A DNA stretch of 64,000 nucleotides from Streptomyces humicola (GCF_024436035.1 NZ_JANFNG010000023.1:1-64000); one strand, 5' to 3'. Shown: positions 8,987 through 17,498, numbered from the stretch's first letter. Numbers and translations: made by a program. Notes: generated from the sequence alone by a model not told the origin.

Positions 8987-10177
8987 GTGAGCGACGATGT
9001 GGCCGTGCTCGGGGTGGGGATGCATCCCTGGGGGAAGTGGGGGCGGCGGTTCACTGAGTACGGGGTGGTGGCGGCCCGCGCGGCACTGGCCGACGCGGGG
9101 ATCGACTGGCGGGCGGTGCAGTCTGTGGTGGGAGCCGAGACCGTCCGCGGGGGCTACCCCGGCTATGTCGCGGGCGCGAGCATCGCTCAGGCACTCGGCT
9201 GGCAGGGCGCGCGCGTGACCAGTGTGTACGCCGCATGCGCCTCCGGTGCCCAGGCGATCGGCACCGCACGCGCCCAGATCCTGGCGGGGCTGGCCGACGT
9301 CGTCCTCGTCGTGGGCGCGGACGCGGCGCCCAAGGGCTTCTTCGCACCGGCCGGGGGCGATCGGCCCGACGACCCGGACTGGCTGCGCTTCCGGGTACTG
9401 GGGGCCACCAACCCCGCGTACTTCGGGCTCTATGCGCGCCGCCGCATCGCCGTCCACGGCGACACGCCCGAGGACTTCGCACAGGTGAAGGTGAAGAACG
9501 CGGCCGCGGGCTCGCTCAACCCCAACGCCCGTTACCGGGCACGGGTCTCGGCCGAGGACGTCGCCCGCTCCCCGGTCGTCGCCGACCCGCTGCGGCTGCT
9601 CGACATCTGCGCCACGTCGGACGGGGCCGCGGCGCTCGTCCTGTCCGGCCTCGACTTCGCGCACAGTCACGGCGTTTCCGAGCCGGTGCGCATCCGGGCC
9701 GTCTCCACCGTCACCCCGCGCTACCCGAGGACGGAGCTCGATCTGCCGGACATCGCGACGGACTCGGCGGCGGCCGCCGCCCCGCCCGGGCTCGGCCTCC
9801 GTCCCTCGATCGCGGCCGCGGCCTACGAGGAGGCGGGCACGGGCCCCGAGGACCTGGACGTCGCGGAGGTATACGACCTGTCCACCGCGCTTGAACTGCA
9901 GTGGTACGAGGATCTCGGCCTATGCCCGGCCGGAGACGGTGCGAAACTCCTCCGGGAGGGAGCCACATCGCTCGGCGGGCGGATCCCCGTCAACCCCAGT
10001 GGTGGGCTGGCCTCCTTCGGGGAGGCGGTGCCTGCGCAGGCCATCGCGCAGGTCTGCGAACTGACGTGGCAGTTGCGCGGCCGCGCGGGCGATCGCCAGG
10101 TGGCGGGGGCCAGCTGCGGGATCTCGGTCAACCAGGGCCTGTTCGGACACGGCTCCGCTGTGATCGCGGTCCGCTGA
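8987..10177 (+). CDS. Thiolase-fold lipid-transfer-type protein (Ltp/SCP-x family)
   Basis: This 396-aa protein has the SCP-x-like thiolase fold. The nucleophile region reads AACASGAQA, so a cysteine is present. However, the region that normally carries the catalytic GHP histidine reads VNPSGGLASFGEAVPA, so that histidine is missing. The neighbour is a DUF35 protein. By analogy with Ltp2-DUF35 complexes it may cleave or form a C-C bond on an acyl-CoA by an aldol route rather than act as a classical thiolase. GTG 8987 follows GAGGAGG. It is probably transcribed with the DUF35 gene from the promoter carrying the CTGACG palindrome. Confidence 0.85.
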   Translation: MSDDVAVLGVGMHPWGKWGRRFTEYGVVAARAALADAGIDWRAVQSVVGAETVRGGYPGYVAGASIAQALGWQGARVTSVYAACASGAQAIGTARAQILAGLADVVLVVGADAAPKGFFAPAGGDRPDDPDWLRFRVLGATNPAYFGLYARRRIAVHGDTPEDFAQVKVKNAAAGSLNPNARYRARVSAEDVARSPVVADPLRLLDICATSDGAAALVLSGLDFAHSHGVSEPVRIRAVSTVTPRYPRTELDLPDIATDSAAAAAPPGLGLRPSIAAAAYEEAGTGPEDLDVAEVYDLSTALELQWYEDLGLCPAGDGAKLLREGATSLGGRIPVNPSGGLASFGEAVPAQAIAQVCELTWQLRGRAGDRQVAGASCGISVNQGLFGHGSAVIAVR

Positions 10178-10298
10178 GCGGGCGCTCGATATACCCGCGG
10201 GTCCCGCCCACCGCACCTCGCCCTCACGCACCGAAATCCTTCATGAACGATGCGTTAATCATACTCCGACGTAGCCAGGGCTTCGCCATTCTGGTCAG

Positions 10299-11960
10299 GT
10301 GCCCTCCTGGACGGACCAACTGCGCTTCGCCTTCCAGCCCGTGGTCAACGTGGTGACCGGTTCCATCGTGGCCCTTGAGGTCCTCGCCCGCCCGGAGGAG
10401 GGCGACATCCTGGGCAGAGCGCAGCGTCTCCCCGACCTTGACGTGGAGTTGGCGGCCCGCGCGGTGCGAGCCGCTGCCCCTCAGGAGACGCTGCTGCCGT
10501 TGCACGTCAACCTCTTCGCCGCCACCCTCGCCGGGCTGCCGGAGCCGACGGCGCTGCTGAAGGCGGTGCGGGAGGCGGGCCGCCGCCCATGGGAGGTCAC
10601 GGTGGATGTGGGCGCGCCGTTCGCCGGGCTGTGGCACGACGCGCTGCGCGCAGGGGTGCGGGCGCTGCGGGACGAGGGGTACCGGATCTGCGTGGACGGC
10701 GTCGGGGACGGGGACGTGCCCATGCGTCTGCTCGCCGAACTCGCCCCGGACATCGTCAAGATCGATGCGTCGCTGACCCGCGCGCTGCCCGACGACGGGG
10801 CGCGCCGTGCGATGGTCTCCGGAATGCGGAGGTTCTGCGAGGCGTGCGGCGGGCGCCTTGCCGTCGAAGGCGTGGAGACCGAGCGGCAGTTCGCCGCCGT
10901 GCGGGAGCTGGGCGTGCATCTGGCCCAGGGCAACCTCTTCGCACCCGCGACCCGACGGGCCACTGCGGATGTGTACCGGCCGCCGGTGCCGCCGGCGGCG
11001 ACGGCCGCGCCCTCGACCGCGCCGGCCGGGCCTTCCGTGGCGCAGTTCCTGCGGCCGGCGGCGCTGCTTCCGCTGACCGTCTCGGCCGACCAGGTGCGTG
11101 CCCTGTTGACCCGGACCCCCGACGCGTCGGGCGTGGTGCTCGTCGACGACGACGGGATTCCGGTGCGCACCATCGACCGGGACCGGTTCCTGCTGTCGCT
11201 GTCCGGGCGGTACGGGCACGCCCTCCACGCGGACCGTCCGGCGCTTCGCCTCGGCGACCTTCCGCGCACGATCGCGGTCGGCGCGACGGCGTGGGAGGTG
11301 CTCGACGTGGTGGCGGCCGATTCGACGCGGCGCACCGGCGACGACGTGGTCGTGGTCGACCCCTTCGGGCGGTGTGTCGGAGTGGTGCGGCTCGCCGACA
11401 TCGTACGGTCGCTCGCCGAGAGCCGGGTCGAGGAGGCGGCGAGCCTCAATCCGCTCACCCGCCTTCCCGGTTCCGACGCGGTCAACTCCGAGGTGGAGCG
11501 GCGGATCCAGGAGGGGCTCGGCTTTGCACTGAGCTGGCTGGACGTCGACGGTTTCAAGCAGGTCAACGACGGTGCCGGCTTCGCGGCCGGGGACGAGCTG
11601 ATCCGTGCGGTGGGACGTCAGCTGGCCGATGCGGCCGCCCGGCTGCCGGGGATCCGCGTCGGCCACATCGGGGGTGACGACTTCCTCGTCCTGTGCGACC
11701 CGGCTGAGGCGGAGCAAGTGGCGGCCGCAGTGCTCGACCGGCCGTGGTCGGCCGGCGGCCGCCCGGTGACGCTCTCGCTCGCAACGCTGGTCTGCGGCAG
11801 CGGACGAGTCGCCGATCATCACGAGGCCGCTGCGCACTTGGCCCCGCTGAAGAAGGAGGCGAAGGCGCAGAGCGGCTCCAGCTGGGTACGGGGGTATGCG
11901 GGTTCCGCAGGCCGTCACGTGCTGCGCGGCGGCACCGGCGAGTGCCTGTCCAGGGGTTAG
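10299..11960 (+). CDS. EAL-like / CBS-like / GGDEF signalling protein
   Basis: A 553-aa cytoplasmic protein in the order EAL-like (residues ~5-215), linker and CBS-like pair (~240-375), GGDEF (~385-540). The GGDEF site reads GGDDF near residue 458, so diguanylate cyclase activity is possible; no RxxD inhibitory site precedes it. The EAL part keeps an ExLxR-like EVLAR, VKID, GVETE and LAQG, but the DDFGTG loop reads DGVGDG and the second metal-binding Glu region reads VTVDVG. Phosphodiesterase activity is therefore doubtful. GTG 10299 lacks a clear Shine-Dalgarno. The gene converges on the GTPase gene with a 4-bp overlap. Confidence 0.8.
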   Translation: MPSWTDQLRFAFQPVVNVVTGSIVALEVLARPEEGDILGRAQRLPDLDVELAARAVRAAAPQETLLPLHVNLFAATLAGLPEPTALLKAVREAGRRPWEVTVDVGAPFAGLWHDALRAGVRALRDEGYRICVDGVGDGDVPMRLLAELAPDIVKIDASLTRALPDDGARRAMVSGMRRFCEACGGRLAVEGVETERQFAAVRELGVHLAQGNLFAPATRRATADVYRPPVPPAATAAPSTAPAGPSVAQFLRPAALLPLTVSADQVRALLTRTPDASGVVLVDDDGIPVRTIDRDRFLLSLSGRYGHALHADRPALRLGDLPRTIAVGATAWEVLDVVAADSTRRTGDDVVVVDPFGRCVGVVRLADIVRSLAESRVEEAASLNPLTRLPGSDAVNSEVERRIQEGLGFALSWLDVDGFKQVNDGAGFAAGDELIRAVGRQLADAAARLPGIRVGHIGGDDFLVLCDPAEAEQVAAAVLDRPWSAGGRPVTLSLATLVCGSGRVADHHEAAAHLAPLKKEAKAQSGSSWVRGYAGSAGRHVLRGGTGECLSRG

Positions 11961-12571
11961 CGGGTCGTGGCCGGCTCGCGCTGCGCCGAGGCGCGTTCCA
12001 TTGCATGGGCGACCACAGTGACCAGTACCTCTTTCGCCGATTCGCGCTGCCTCGCGTCGCACAGCACGACCGGGACCTGCTCGTCGATGTCGAGTGCATG
12101 GCGTACCTCCTCGACGGGGTAACGCCGGGCGCCTTCAAAACAGTTGACGGCGACAGCGAAGGGCATCCCTCGCCGTTCGAAGTAGTCGATGGCACCGAAG
12201 GATTCCTGCAGCCTGCGGGTGTCGGCGAGCACCACCGCGCCGAGCGCGCCCTGCGCCAGCTCGTCCCACAGGAACCAGAAGCGGTCCTGGCCGGGGGTCC
12301 CGAACAGGTAGAGCACGAGGTCCTCGCGCAGGGTGATGCGGCCGAAGTCCATTGCCACGGTGGTGGTGTGCTTCGTCTCCACCCCGGCGATGTCGTCGAA
12401 CGGCCTCCCCGCCTCGGTGAGCGACTCCTCCGTCCGCAACGGCCGTATCTCGCTCACCGCAGCCACCAGTGTGGTCTTGCCGACACCGAAGCCGCCCGCC
12501 ACCAGGATCTTGAGCGCTACGGGCTCCGCGGTGACGGCCTTGCGCCGGCGGTCAGAGCGACCGAAGACCAT
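11957..12571 (-). CDS. CvnD-type small GTPase (conservon GTPase)
   Basis: A 204-aa Ras-like GTPase of the conservon D family, with P-loop GGFGVGKTT at residues 26-34, a switch region and TPGQDRFW as the G3-like motif. Conservon GTPases work with a sensor kinase-like protein, a roadblock/LC7 protein and a DUF742 protein at the membrane. Here the gene stands alone, downstream of an XRE regulator on the same strand. A conservon A-B-C set without a D gene lies 5-9 kb away at 17510-21016. It overlaps the convergent GGDEF gene by 4 bp. Whether it serves that distant set is inference. Confidence 0.88.
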   Translation of the reverse strand: MVFGRSDRRRKAVTAEPVALKILVAGGFGVGKTTLVAAVSEIRPLRTEESLTEAGRPFDDIAGVETKHTTTVAMDFGRITLREDLVLYLFGTPGQDRFWFLWDELAQGALGAVVLADTRRLQESFGAIDYFERRGMPFAVAVNCFEGARRYPVEEVRHALDIDEQVPVVLCDARQRESAKEVLVTVVAHAMERASAQREPATTR

Positions 12572-12700
12572 GGATCTCTTCCTCCGATGTGCTGTTCATC
12601 CAGGCAGGATCACCCAATCGTGCTGGGGCGGCCGGGAACAGTCAGTATCGAAAAGATATCGGTACAGGATGCTCACAAAACGCACGTGACACCGGCCGAT

Positions 12701-13612
12701 TCACGCCTGCTGAGTGACGAGCTCCTTGAGGAACTGGACGGTCTCGTCCGGGGTGGCCGATTCCGCACACAGGCGGTCCATGACCGCCAGATAGTTCTCC
12801 ACGTCCTCCTGCTTGTCCATGTAGAGCGCGCTGGTCAGCTGCTCCAGGTAGACGATGTCGGGGAGGTCGCGCTCCATGAAGCGCAGGATGGTGACCGGGC
12901 CTCCGGCCGCGGCGAGGCCGCCGACGCTGAACGGCGCCACCTGCAGCGTGACATTCGGCCGCTCGGCCACCTTGAGCAGGTGTTCGAGCTGGGCACGCAT
13001 CGCGTCCCGGTCGCCGAGCGGGCGGCGCAGAGCGGCCTCGTCCATCACGGCCCACAGCCTGGGCGGGTCCGGAGCCTCGAGCAGCTTCTGACGCGTCATG
13101 CGCAGGGCGACCCGGCGTTCGACCTCTCGGGGCACGGCGTTGGGATGGCCGAGTCTGGTGACGGCGCGTGCGTACTGCTCGGTCTGCAGCAGGCCGGGGA
13201 TGAACTGGACCTCATAGGTGCGGATCAGGGAAGCCGCTTCCTCCAGGCCGATGTGCGTCTCGAACCAGTGCGGCAGGACGTCGCCGTACTGGTTCCACCA
13301 GCCGGGGGTGCTGGCCTGCCGGGCCAGCGCGAGATAGTCGGCCCGCTCCTCCTCGTCCACCACCCCGTAGAGGGTGAGCAGGTCGGCCACGTCGCGCTCT
13401 TTGAAACCCACACGTCCCAGCTCGAGGCGGCTGATCTTCGCGTGCGATCCGCGGATCGCCTCGCCGGCCGCTTCCCGGCTGATCCCGTTGGCCTCACGGA
13501 GCTTGCGCAGCTGGGTGCCCAGCACGATACGCAGGACGGTGGGCCCGCCCCGGGGCTGCTCGAGATAGCGCCTTATGGCCGGTTCGCCACTCGGCCGCAT
13601 CTTGGCCGTCAT
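12701..13612 (-). CDS. XRE-family regulator with DUF5753 domain
   Basis: A 303-aa protein with an N-terminal helix-turn-helix (about residues 27-82, LGTQLRKLREANGISREAAG) and a C-terminal DUF5753 sensor domain from about 105 (GLLQTEQYARAV is typical). Streptomyces encode dozens of these next to a DUF397 protein and an ATP-binding protein; the WhiJ family controls development. ATG 13612 has GGGAG 5 nt upstream. The DUF397 gene is directly upstream on the same strand (89 bp) and the ATP-binding gene diverges from it, completing the triad. Confidence 0.92.
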   Translation of the reverse strand: MTAKMRPSGEPAIRRYLEQPRGGPTVLRIVLGTQLRKLREANGISREAAGEAIRGSHAKISRLELGRVGFKERDVADLLTLYGVVDEEERADYLALARQASTPGWWNQYGDVLPHWFETHIGLEEAASLIRTYEVQFIPGLLQTEQYARAVTRLGHPNAVPREVERRVALRMTRQKLLEAPDPPRLWAVMDEAALRRPLGDRDAMRAQLEHLLKVAERPNVTLQVAPFSVGGLAAAGGPVTILRFMERDLPDIVYLEQLTSALYMDKQEDVENYLAVMDRLCAESATPDETVQFLKELVTQQA

Positions 13613-13700
13613 GCCAACTCCCGTGAGTGACTGCGTGTGTACTCAGTCTCGCATTTGCGACCCCTCTTAGTACAGTCGCGTGCCTGTGCGGCGCAACACC

Positions 13701-13949
13701 TCAGCCGGCGATGTCTCCCACGAGGGCGTCGAAGTCGCCGTCCTTGGCGCCGCCGATGAAGGCGACCATCTCCTCGCGCGTGTAGATCAGCGCCGGGCCC
13801 GAAGGGAAGCGCGAGTTGCGGACGGCCGCGCCCCCGCCGGGCAGGGCTGCCACCTCGACGCAGTTCCCGCTCGGGTTGCTGCGGCGGCTCTTCCGCCAGA
13901 CGACGCCGTCGATCCGGTCGGCCTGGATGCCGTTGTCGAACTGCTCCAT
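13701..13949 (-). CDS. DUF397 small protein
   Basis: An 82-aa DUF397 protein; WRKSRRSNPSGNCVEVA, RNSRFPSGPALIYT and the AFIGGAKDGDFD tail are the family signatures. Members are proposed partners, perhaps antagonists, of the adjacent XRE-DUF5753 regulators. ATG 13949 has AAGGAG 8 nt upstream. It lies first in the minus-strand unit ahead of the XRE gene, downstream of the 12-bp repeat array that separates it from the ATP-binding gene. Confidence 0.9.
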   Translation of the reverse strand: MEQFDNGIQADRIDGVVWRKSRRSNPSGNCVEVAALPGGGAAVRNSRFPSGPALIYTREEMVAFIGGAKDGDFDALVGDIAG

Positions 13950-14013
13950 CACAGCTGCTCCTTGCTGCCGTCGCGCGCGCATCCCGCTCAGCTGACATCT
14001 TATCAACTCTGCG

Positions 14014-14097
14014 TGCACGTGCATCCGTTCTTGCAGATGTGCTTACCGTTGCACTTACTGCTGTGCTTGCGACTGTAATTGCAGATGTGCTTGCAGC
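14014..14097. repeat. Seven-unit 12-bp tandem repeat in divergent promoter
   Basis: Seven head-to-tail 12-mers begin at 14014, 14026, 14038, 14050, 14062, 14074 and 14086; the best consensus is TGTGCTTGCAGA. Units 3, 5 and 7 are closest (TGTGCTTAC/TGTGCTTGC/TGTGCTTGC). The array sits in the region between the DUF397 and ATP-binding genes and is a likely multi-site operator for the adjacent XRE-DUF5753 protein. Confidence 0.85.
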
Positions 14098-14176
14098 GCC
14101 AGCAACGCGCGGGGATAGTAGGTACCGGCAGGCCCCATTGGTGACGACCGCCCCTACAGGCTCCGCGGAGAGCGTG

Positions 14177-14719
14177 ATGACAGCACATCCGGCCCCTTCA
14201 CCCGGCTCCGGTGATGCACCAGCCGACGGTCCCGGCAAGCACTGGCTGTCGACGGCCGCGCACGGGGCCTTTCCACTCGACGGGGACGGCCGCGGCCGCT
14301 CCGGAGCCTCCGGGTTCGCCGCCTGCGCCCTTGAGGCGGACCTCCAAGCGGCGAGCGAGGCACGGCACTTCGCGCGTTCCACGCTCTACGCCTGGGGAAT
14401 GGCGGAGTTGGTGGACAACGTCGCCGTCATCGTCTCCGAGCTGTTGAGCAATGCCATCCGCTACGGACTGGCCAGCCCGCGCCGCCTCCCGGCCTCACCG
14501 CACCCGGTGTGGCTGGGCCTGCTGCGCCGGGGGGAGACGACGGTGCTGTGCGCGGTCTCCGACCCCAGCAGTGATGTGCCGGTGCTCAGGGAACCCGATT
14601 ACTTCGCCGAGTCCGGGCGAGGGCTCCACGTCATCGACTCGCTGAGCGACTCATGGGGATGGACACCGCCCGACCACGCCGGCAAGACGGTTTGGGCGGC
14701 GGTCTCCATCCCCGAGTGA
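14177..14719 (+). CDS. ATP-binding protein of the anti-sigma/HATPase_c type
   Basis: A 180-aa protein with a GHKL-type ATPase domain: N-box VSELLSNAIRYG, then a glycine-rich SGRGLHVIDSLSD. It belongs to the RsbW/SpoIIAB-like single-domain kinases that sit beside XRE-DUF5753/DUF397 genes in Streptomyces. I start it at ATG 14177 (GGAG just upstream). The reading frame stays open upstream to 14039, but that extension encodes the 12-bp repeats and is probably not translated. It probably acts in the same switch as the divergent regulator pair; its partner sigma factor, if any, is unknown. Confidence 0.85.
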   Translation: MTAHPAPSPGSGDAPADGPGKHWLSTAAHGAFPLDGDGRGRSGASGFAACALEADLQAASEARHFARSTLYAWGMAELVDNVAVIVSELLSNAIRYGLASPRRLPASPHPVWLGLLRRGETTVLCAVSDPSSDVPVLREPDYFAESGRGLHVIDSLSDSWGWTPPDHAGKTVWAAVSIPE

Positions 14720-14737
14720 TCGTTTCCGCAAGCCCGG

Positions 14738-15517
14738 TCAGTAGGCCGAGTTCACGTTGTCGATCGAACCGTACTGGTGGTAGGCGTAGTTGCATGCGGC
14801 GACGATGTTGGCCACGGGATCGGTGATGCTCCAGGACGTGCCCGCGATGTGGTACGCCTCGAACGTCGGCTGGATGACCTGCAGCAGGCCCTGTGACGGG
14901 GTACCGGCGGTGGCGTTGGAGTCCGTCAGGTTGACGGCGTTGGGGTTGCCCGACGACTCGCGCATGACGTTGCGGTATATGCCGTCATAGGTACCGGGGA
15001 TGCCGTGCTGCTGCATGATGGCGAGCGCGTGCCGGATCCAGCCGTCGAGGTCGTCGGCGTAGCTCGAGGCCGCGGCAGCGGCCTGGGCGCGCGCCTCGGC
15101 TGCGGCCTTCGCCTTGGCCTCCTCCGCGGCCTTGGCGGCCGCGGCCGCCTTGGCGCGGGCCGCGGCGGCCGCCCTCTGACGGGCCGCCTCGGCGGCCTTC
15201 GCCTTTGCCTCGGCGGCGGCCTCGGCCCTGGCGAGCGCCTCCGCCTTGGCCTTCGCGACGGCCTCGGCCTGCGTCTGCTGGGCGATGACCTGAGTGGAGA
15301 AGGTACGGACCAGGTTGTGCTGGTAACCTTCCGCCTGCGCAAGGCCGGTGTCGGCAACTGCGGTGGCCGACGAGGACGGCGTGTCGGCGGACGCCGCACC
15401 GGAGAGACTTCCCGCACCGGCGGCAGTCAGGACCGCGACCGAGGCCAAGGTGGGACGGGAGCGGGCGGAACGACGCGGGCGGCGGTGCTTGCCGCGGGCA
15501 GGGCTGTTCGACGCCAT
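14738..15517 (-). CDS. Secreted lytic transglycosylase (SLT fold) with Ala-rich coiled coil
   Basis: A 259-aa exported muralytic protein. A basic N-terminus and hydrophobic stretch (TLASVAVLTAAGAGSLSGAASA) form a signal peptide. Next is an Ala/Lys/Glu-rich helical coiled coil (about residues 80-155), then a C-terminal transglycosylase domain with RESSGNPNAVN (catalytic Glu) and GLLQVIQPTF. ATG 15517 follows AAAGGAG at about 11 nt. The 5' leader holds a c-di-AMP riboswitch, so expression should respond to c-di-AMP, as for resuscitation-promoting factors and other wall hydrolases in actinobacteria. It converges on the ATP-binding gene. Confidence 0.92.
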   Translation of the reverse strand: MASNSPARGKHRRPRRSARSRPTLASVAVLTAAGAGSLSGAASADTPSSSATAVADTGLAQAEGYQHNLVRTFSTQVIAQQTQAEAVAKAKAEALARAEAAAEAKAKAAEAARQRAAAAARAKAAAAAKAAEEAKAKAAAEARAQAAAAASSYADDLDGWIRHALAIMQQHGIPGTYDGIYRNVMRESSGNPNAVNLTDSNATAGTPSQGLLQVIQPTFEAYHIAGTSWSITDPVANIVAACNYAYHQYGSIDNVNSAY

Positions 15518-15545
15518 GGGCTGGCGCACTCCTTTCCTTCCCTCT

Positions 15546-15673
15546 CGCCTACCGGGTTAGCTGACGGGTTCGGAGCAGGAAGGTCTCCTACGGGCACACG
15601 GAAGGCCCGATTCACCCCAGGGACGTAGTGGGTCCCCGGCTCCCCTGGCTCGCGCCTGACGGGGACTCGGCGA
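15546..15673 (-). ncRNA. ydaO/yuaA c-di-AMP riboswitch
   Basis: Read on the minus strand, the leader carries the conserved ydaO elements in order: GAGCCAGGGGAGCC, a GGGTGAATC block, and GAACCCGTCAGCTAACCC followed by GTAGGCGAG. The closing stem pairs TCGCC (15673-15669) with GGCGA (15550-15546). It ends about 28 nt before the transglycosylase ATG, next to the Shine-Dalgarno. The known ligand of this class is cyclic di-AMP, and the usual effect is to turn expression off when c-di-AMP is high. Confidence 0.93.
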
Positions 15674-15822
15674 TGGCTGCCCGTGCCGCGGTTGCGGCGG
15701 GTTCTTGCAGGCAGCAGACATGGACGCTATTCGCTCCCCGTTGACATCAGCAAACACATGCCGCCACATGTAACGCACGCCACACACGGGTTTCCGACGA
15801 AGGGCGAGAGACTCAGGAAGAC
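15674..15822. other. Intergenic region, riboswitch promoter side
   Basis: With the riboswitch this makes a 305-bp gap between the transglycosylase and the next upstream gene on the minus strand. It should hold the transglycosylase promoter. I see no further gene. Confidence 0.5.
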
Positions 15823-16500
15823 TTAGGACATAAGGGGATTCGCCATCAGCGACGCCACTTCGTTCTCGGCCCAGTGGCCGGCAGCACCAGGGCGGTCGGC
15901 GAGATATGCGGCGATCCGCCGCGCGCTCCAGGCTCCCGCTTCCTCCAGCCCCGACGCGATCTGCATCAGATACAGGGCGGACGGCTTGTTCCAGGCGACG
16001 TCGCCCATGCCCCACGGCGCGGTGAAGGTGAGCATCGGACGGCCCTCAAGCTCCCCCACGTACACCAGAGTTTCGTAGCGCCCGGGACCGAAACGGGTAC
16101 GGCCACCCCCCAGGACCTCTGTGAGGTCGAGGTCGGCGTCGGCGCCGGGGTCGCGGTACATCTCCTGAGCGACGAGATCAGGGATTTGACCTGTCGCCAG
16201 CAGATGGGCGCGCGCCCAGACGGTCCCCGGTACGTCCGGGTCGTAGAAGGCACGGCCGCCGGTCCATACCTGCGATTCGAGCGCGAAGTACATCTCCCCG
16301 TCGAGTTCGACGGGCGCCGACCGCTGGGGCCCGCGGGGATCACGGCACCCCGGGTACGTCCTCGCACCACCGGGAGGGCAGCCGCCCGCCAAGTAGTGGC
16401 GCAACCGCGACAGGCGCATGTTGGAGCCGTAGGAGACGTACCAGACGAGGTCGCCCCCCTCGGGACCGCCCCGCCGGCCCGCCCCGCAGCTCTCCGACAT
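15823..16500 (-). CDS. Gamma-glutamylcyclotransferase-like protein
   Basis: A predicted 225-aa cytoplasmic protein. The YVSYGSNM motif near residues 21-28 is the substrate-binding signature of the GGCT/BtrG fold, and an acidic residue in ALESQVW may be the general base. The family forms 5-oxoproline or trims gamma-glutamyl groups, but many members have unknown substrates; homologues in Streptomyces are often mislabelled. The start is uncertain: ATG 16500 has no good Shine-Dalgarno, and 16527 is an alternative. It diverges from the ligase gene across about 70 bp. Confidence 0.7.
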   Translation of the reverse strand: MSESCGAGRRGGPEGGDLVWYVSYGSNMRLSRLRHYLAGGCPPGGARTYPGCRDPRGPQRSAPVELDGEMYFALESQVWTGGRAFYDPDVPGTVWARAHLLATGQIPDLVAQEMYRDPGADADLDLTEVLGGGRTRFGPGRYETLVYVGELEGRPMLTFTAPWGMGDVAWNKPSALYLMQIASGLEEAGAWSARRIAAYLADRPGAAGHWAENEVASLMANPLMS

Positions 16501-16571
16501 CCGAGTCACCGCAGCCACCACCCGCATATGCCGTCCCGCCGAGCCTAGCGCGCAGCCGCCGTTCCCCCGAC

Positions 16572-17498
16572 ATGAACACTCAGCGTGAATTTGGTACAAA
16601 TGGTCTCGTGACCACGCCCGCAGGGGATCCGATCCCGCTGCCGGTCGAGGTGATGCTGGCACGCCAGGTGGAGCACATCCCCGCTGCCGACCAGCTGCCG
16701 GGCGGGTGCGCCTACGAGCCGAAGTTCGACGGCTACCGGCTGATCATCCTCACCGGGCCGGTCCGGCTGCAGACCCGGTCGGGCCGGATCGTCACCGAGA
16801 TCTTCCCCGAGGTGGCCGGCGCTGCGGCACGGCTCCCCGGCGGTTCGGTGCTCGACGGTGAGCTCGTCCTGTGGCGCGACGGCAAGGTGGACTTCGCCGC
16901 GCTGCAGCGCCGCGCGCTCTCCGCTGCCGACTCGCAGGAGATGCGGCTGCCCACGAACGTCGCGCTCTTCGACCTGCTGGCGTACGAGGGCACGGACTGG
17001 CGCGACCGGCCGTACGAGGAGCGCCGCAGCGGCCTGACCGCGCTGCTCGCGCCGATCGGGCCTCCGCTGCAGGTCACCCCGGTGACGACGGATCCGCAGG
17101 AGGCCGCCGACTGGTACCGGAACATGCACGCCGTCGGCATCGAGGGCCTGGTGGTCAAGGGGCTCGCCCAGCCGTACCGGCCGGGCCGGCGCGAGTGGCT
17201 GAAGCTGCGCCACGCCGAGCCACGGGAAGCGATGGCCATCGGGTTCACCGGGCCGCGCGCCCGCCCGGACGCGCTGGTGCTGGACCTGGGTGAGGGGCCA
17301 GTGGTCTCCGCGCCCCTGACGCAGCCGGTGCTCGGCCAGATCGCCCGCATCCTGGCGCGCGAGCCCGCGGCCGGCGCTGCGCTCTCCGGAGTGGCGATGG
17401 CGTACACACCGCTGCTCGAACCGCTGCCCGTCGAGGTACGGCAAGGCACCACGCGCTACACCCGCACCGTGGTGACCCGGCTGCGCCCCGACCTGTAG
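16572..17498 (+). CDS. Stand-alone ATP-dependent DNA ligase (LigC/LigD-ligase type)
   Basis: A 308-aa enzyme that seals DNA nicks with ATP. The adenylation motif I is seen as EPKFDGYR with Lys51 as the AMP acceptor, followed by LDGELVLW (motif III) and EGLVVKG (motif IV). It has only the nucleotidyltransferase and OB domains, with no polymerase or nuclease part. It thus resembles the small ligases that back up end joining or base-excision repair in mycobacteria and Streptomyces. Both ATG 16572 and GTG 16608 lack strong Shine-Dalgarno sites. The gene converges on the DUF742 gene with an 11-bp gap. Confidence 0.9.
   Translation: MNTQREFGTNGLVTTPAGDPIPLPVEVMLARQVEHIPAADQLPGGCAYEPKFDGYRLIILTGPVRLQTRSGRIVTEIFPEVAGAAARLPGGSVLDGELVLWRDGKVDFAALQRRALSAADSQEMRLPTNVALFDLLAYEGTDWRDRPYEERRSGLTALLAPIGPPLQVTPVTTDPQEAADWYRNMHAVGIEGLVVKGLAQPYRPGRREWLKLRHAEPREAMAIGFTGPRARPDALVLDLGEGPVVSAPLTQPVLGQIARILAREPAAGAALSGVAMAYTPLLEPLPVEVRQGTTRYTRTVVTRLRPDL

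Noticed and set aside
14039-14176. Upstream extension of the ATP-binding protein
   Set aside because: It only translates the 12-bp repeats and has no Shine-Dalgarno; ATG 14177 has one and begins the normal protein.
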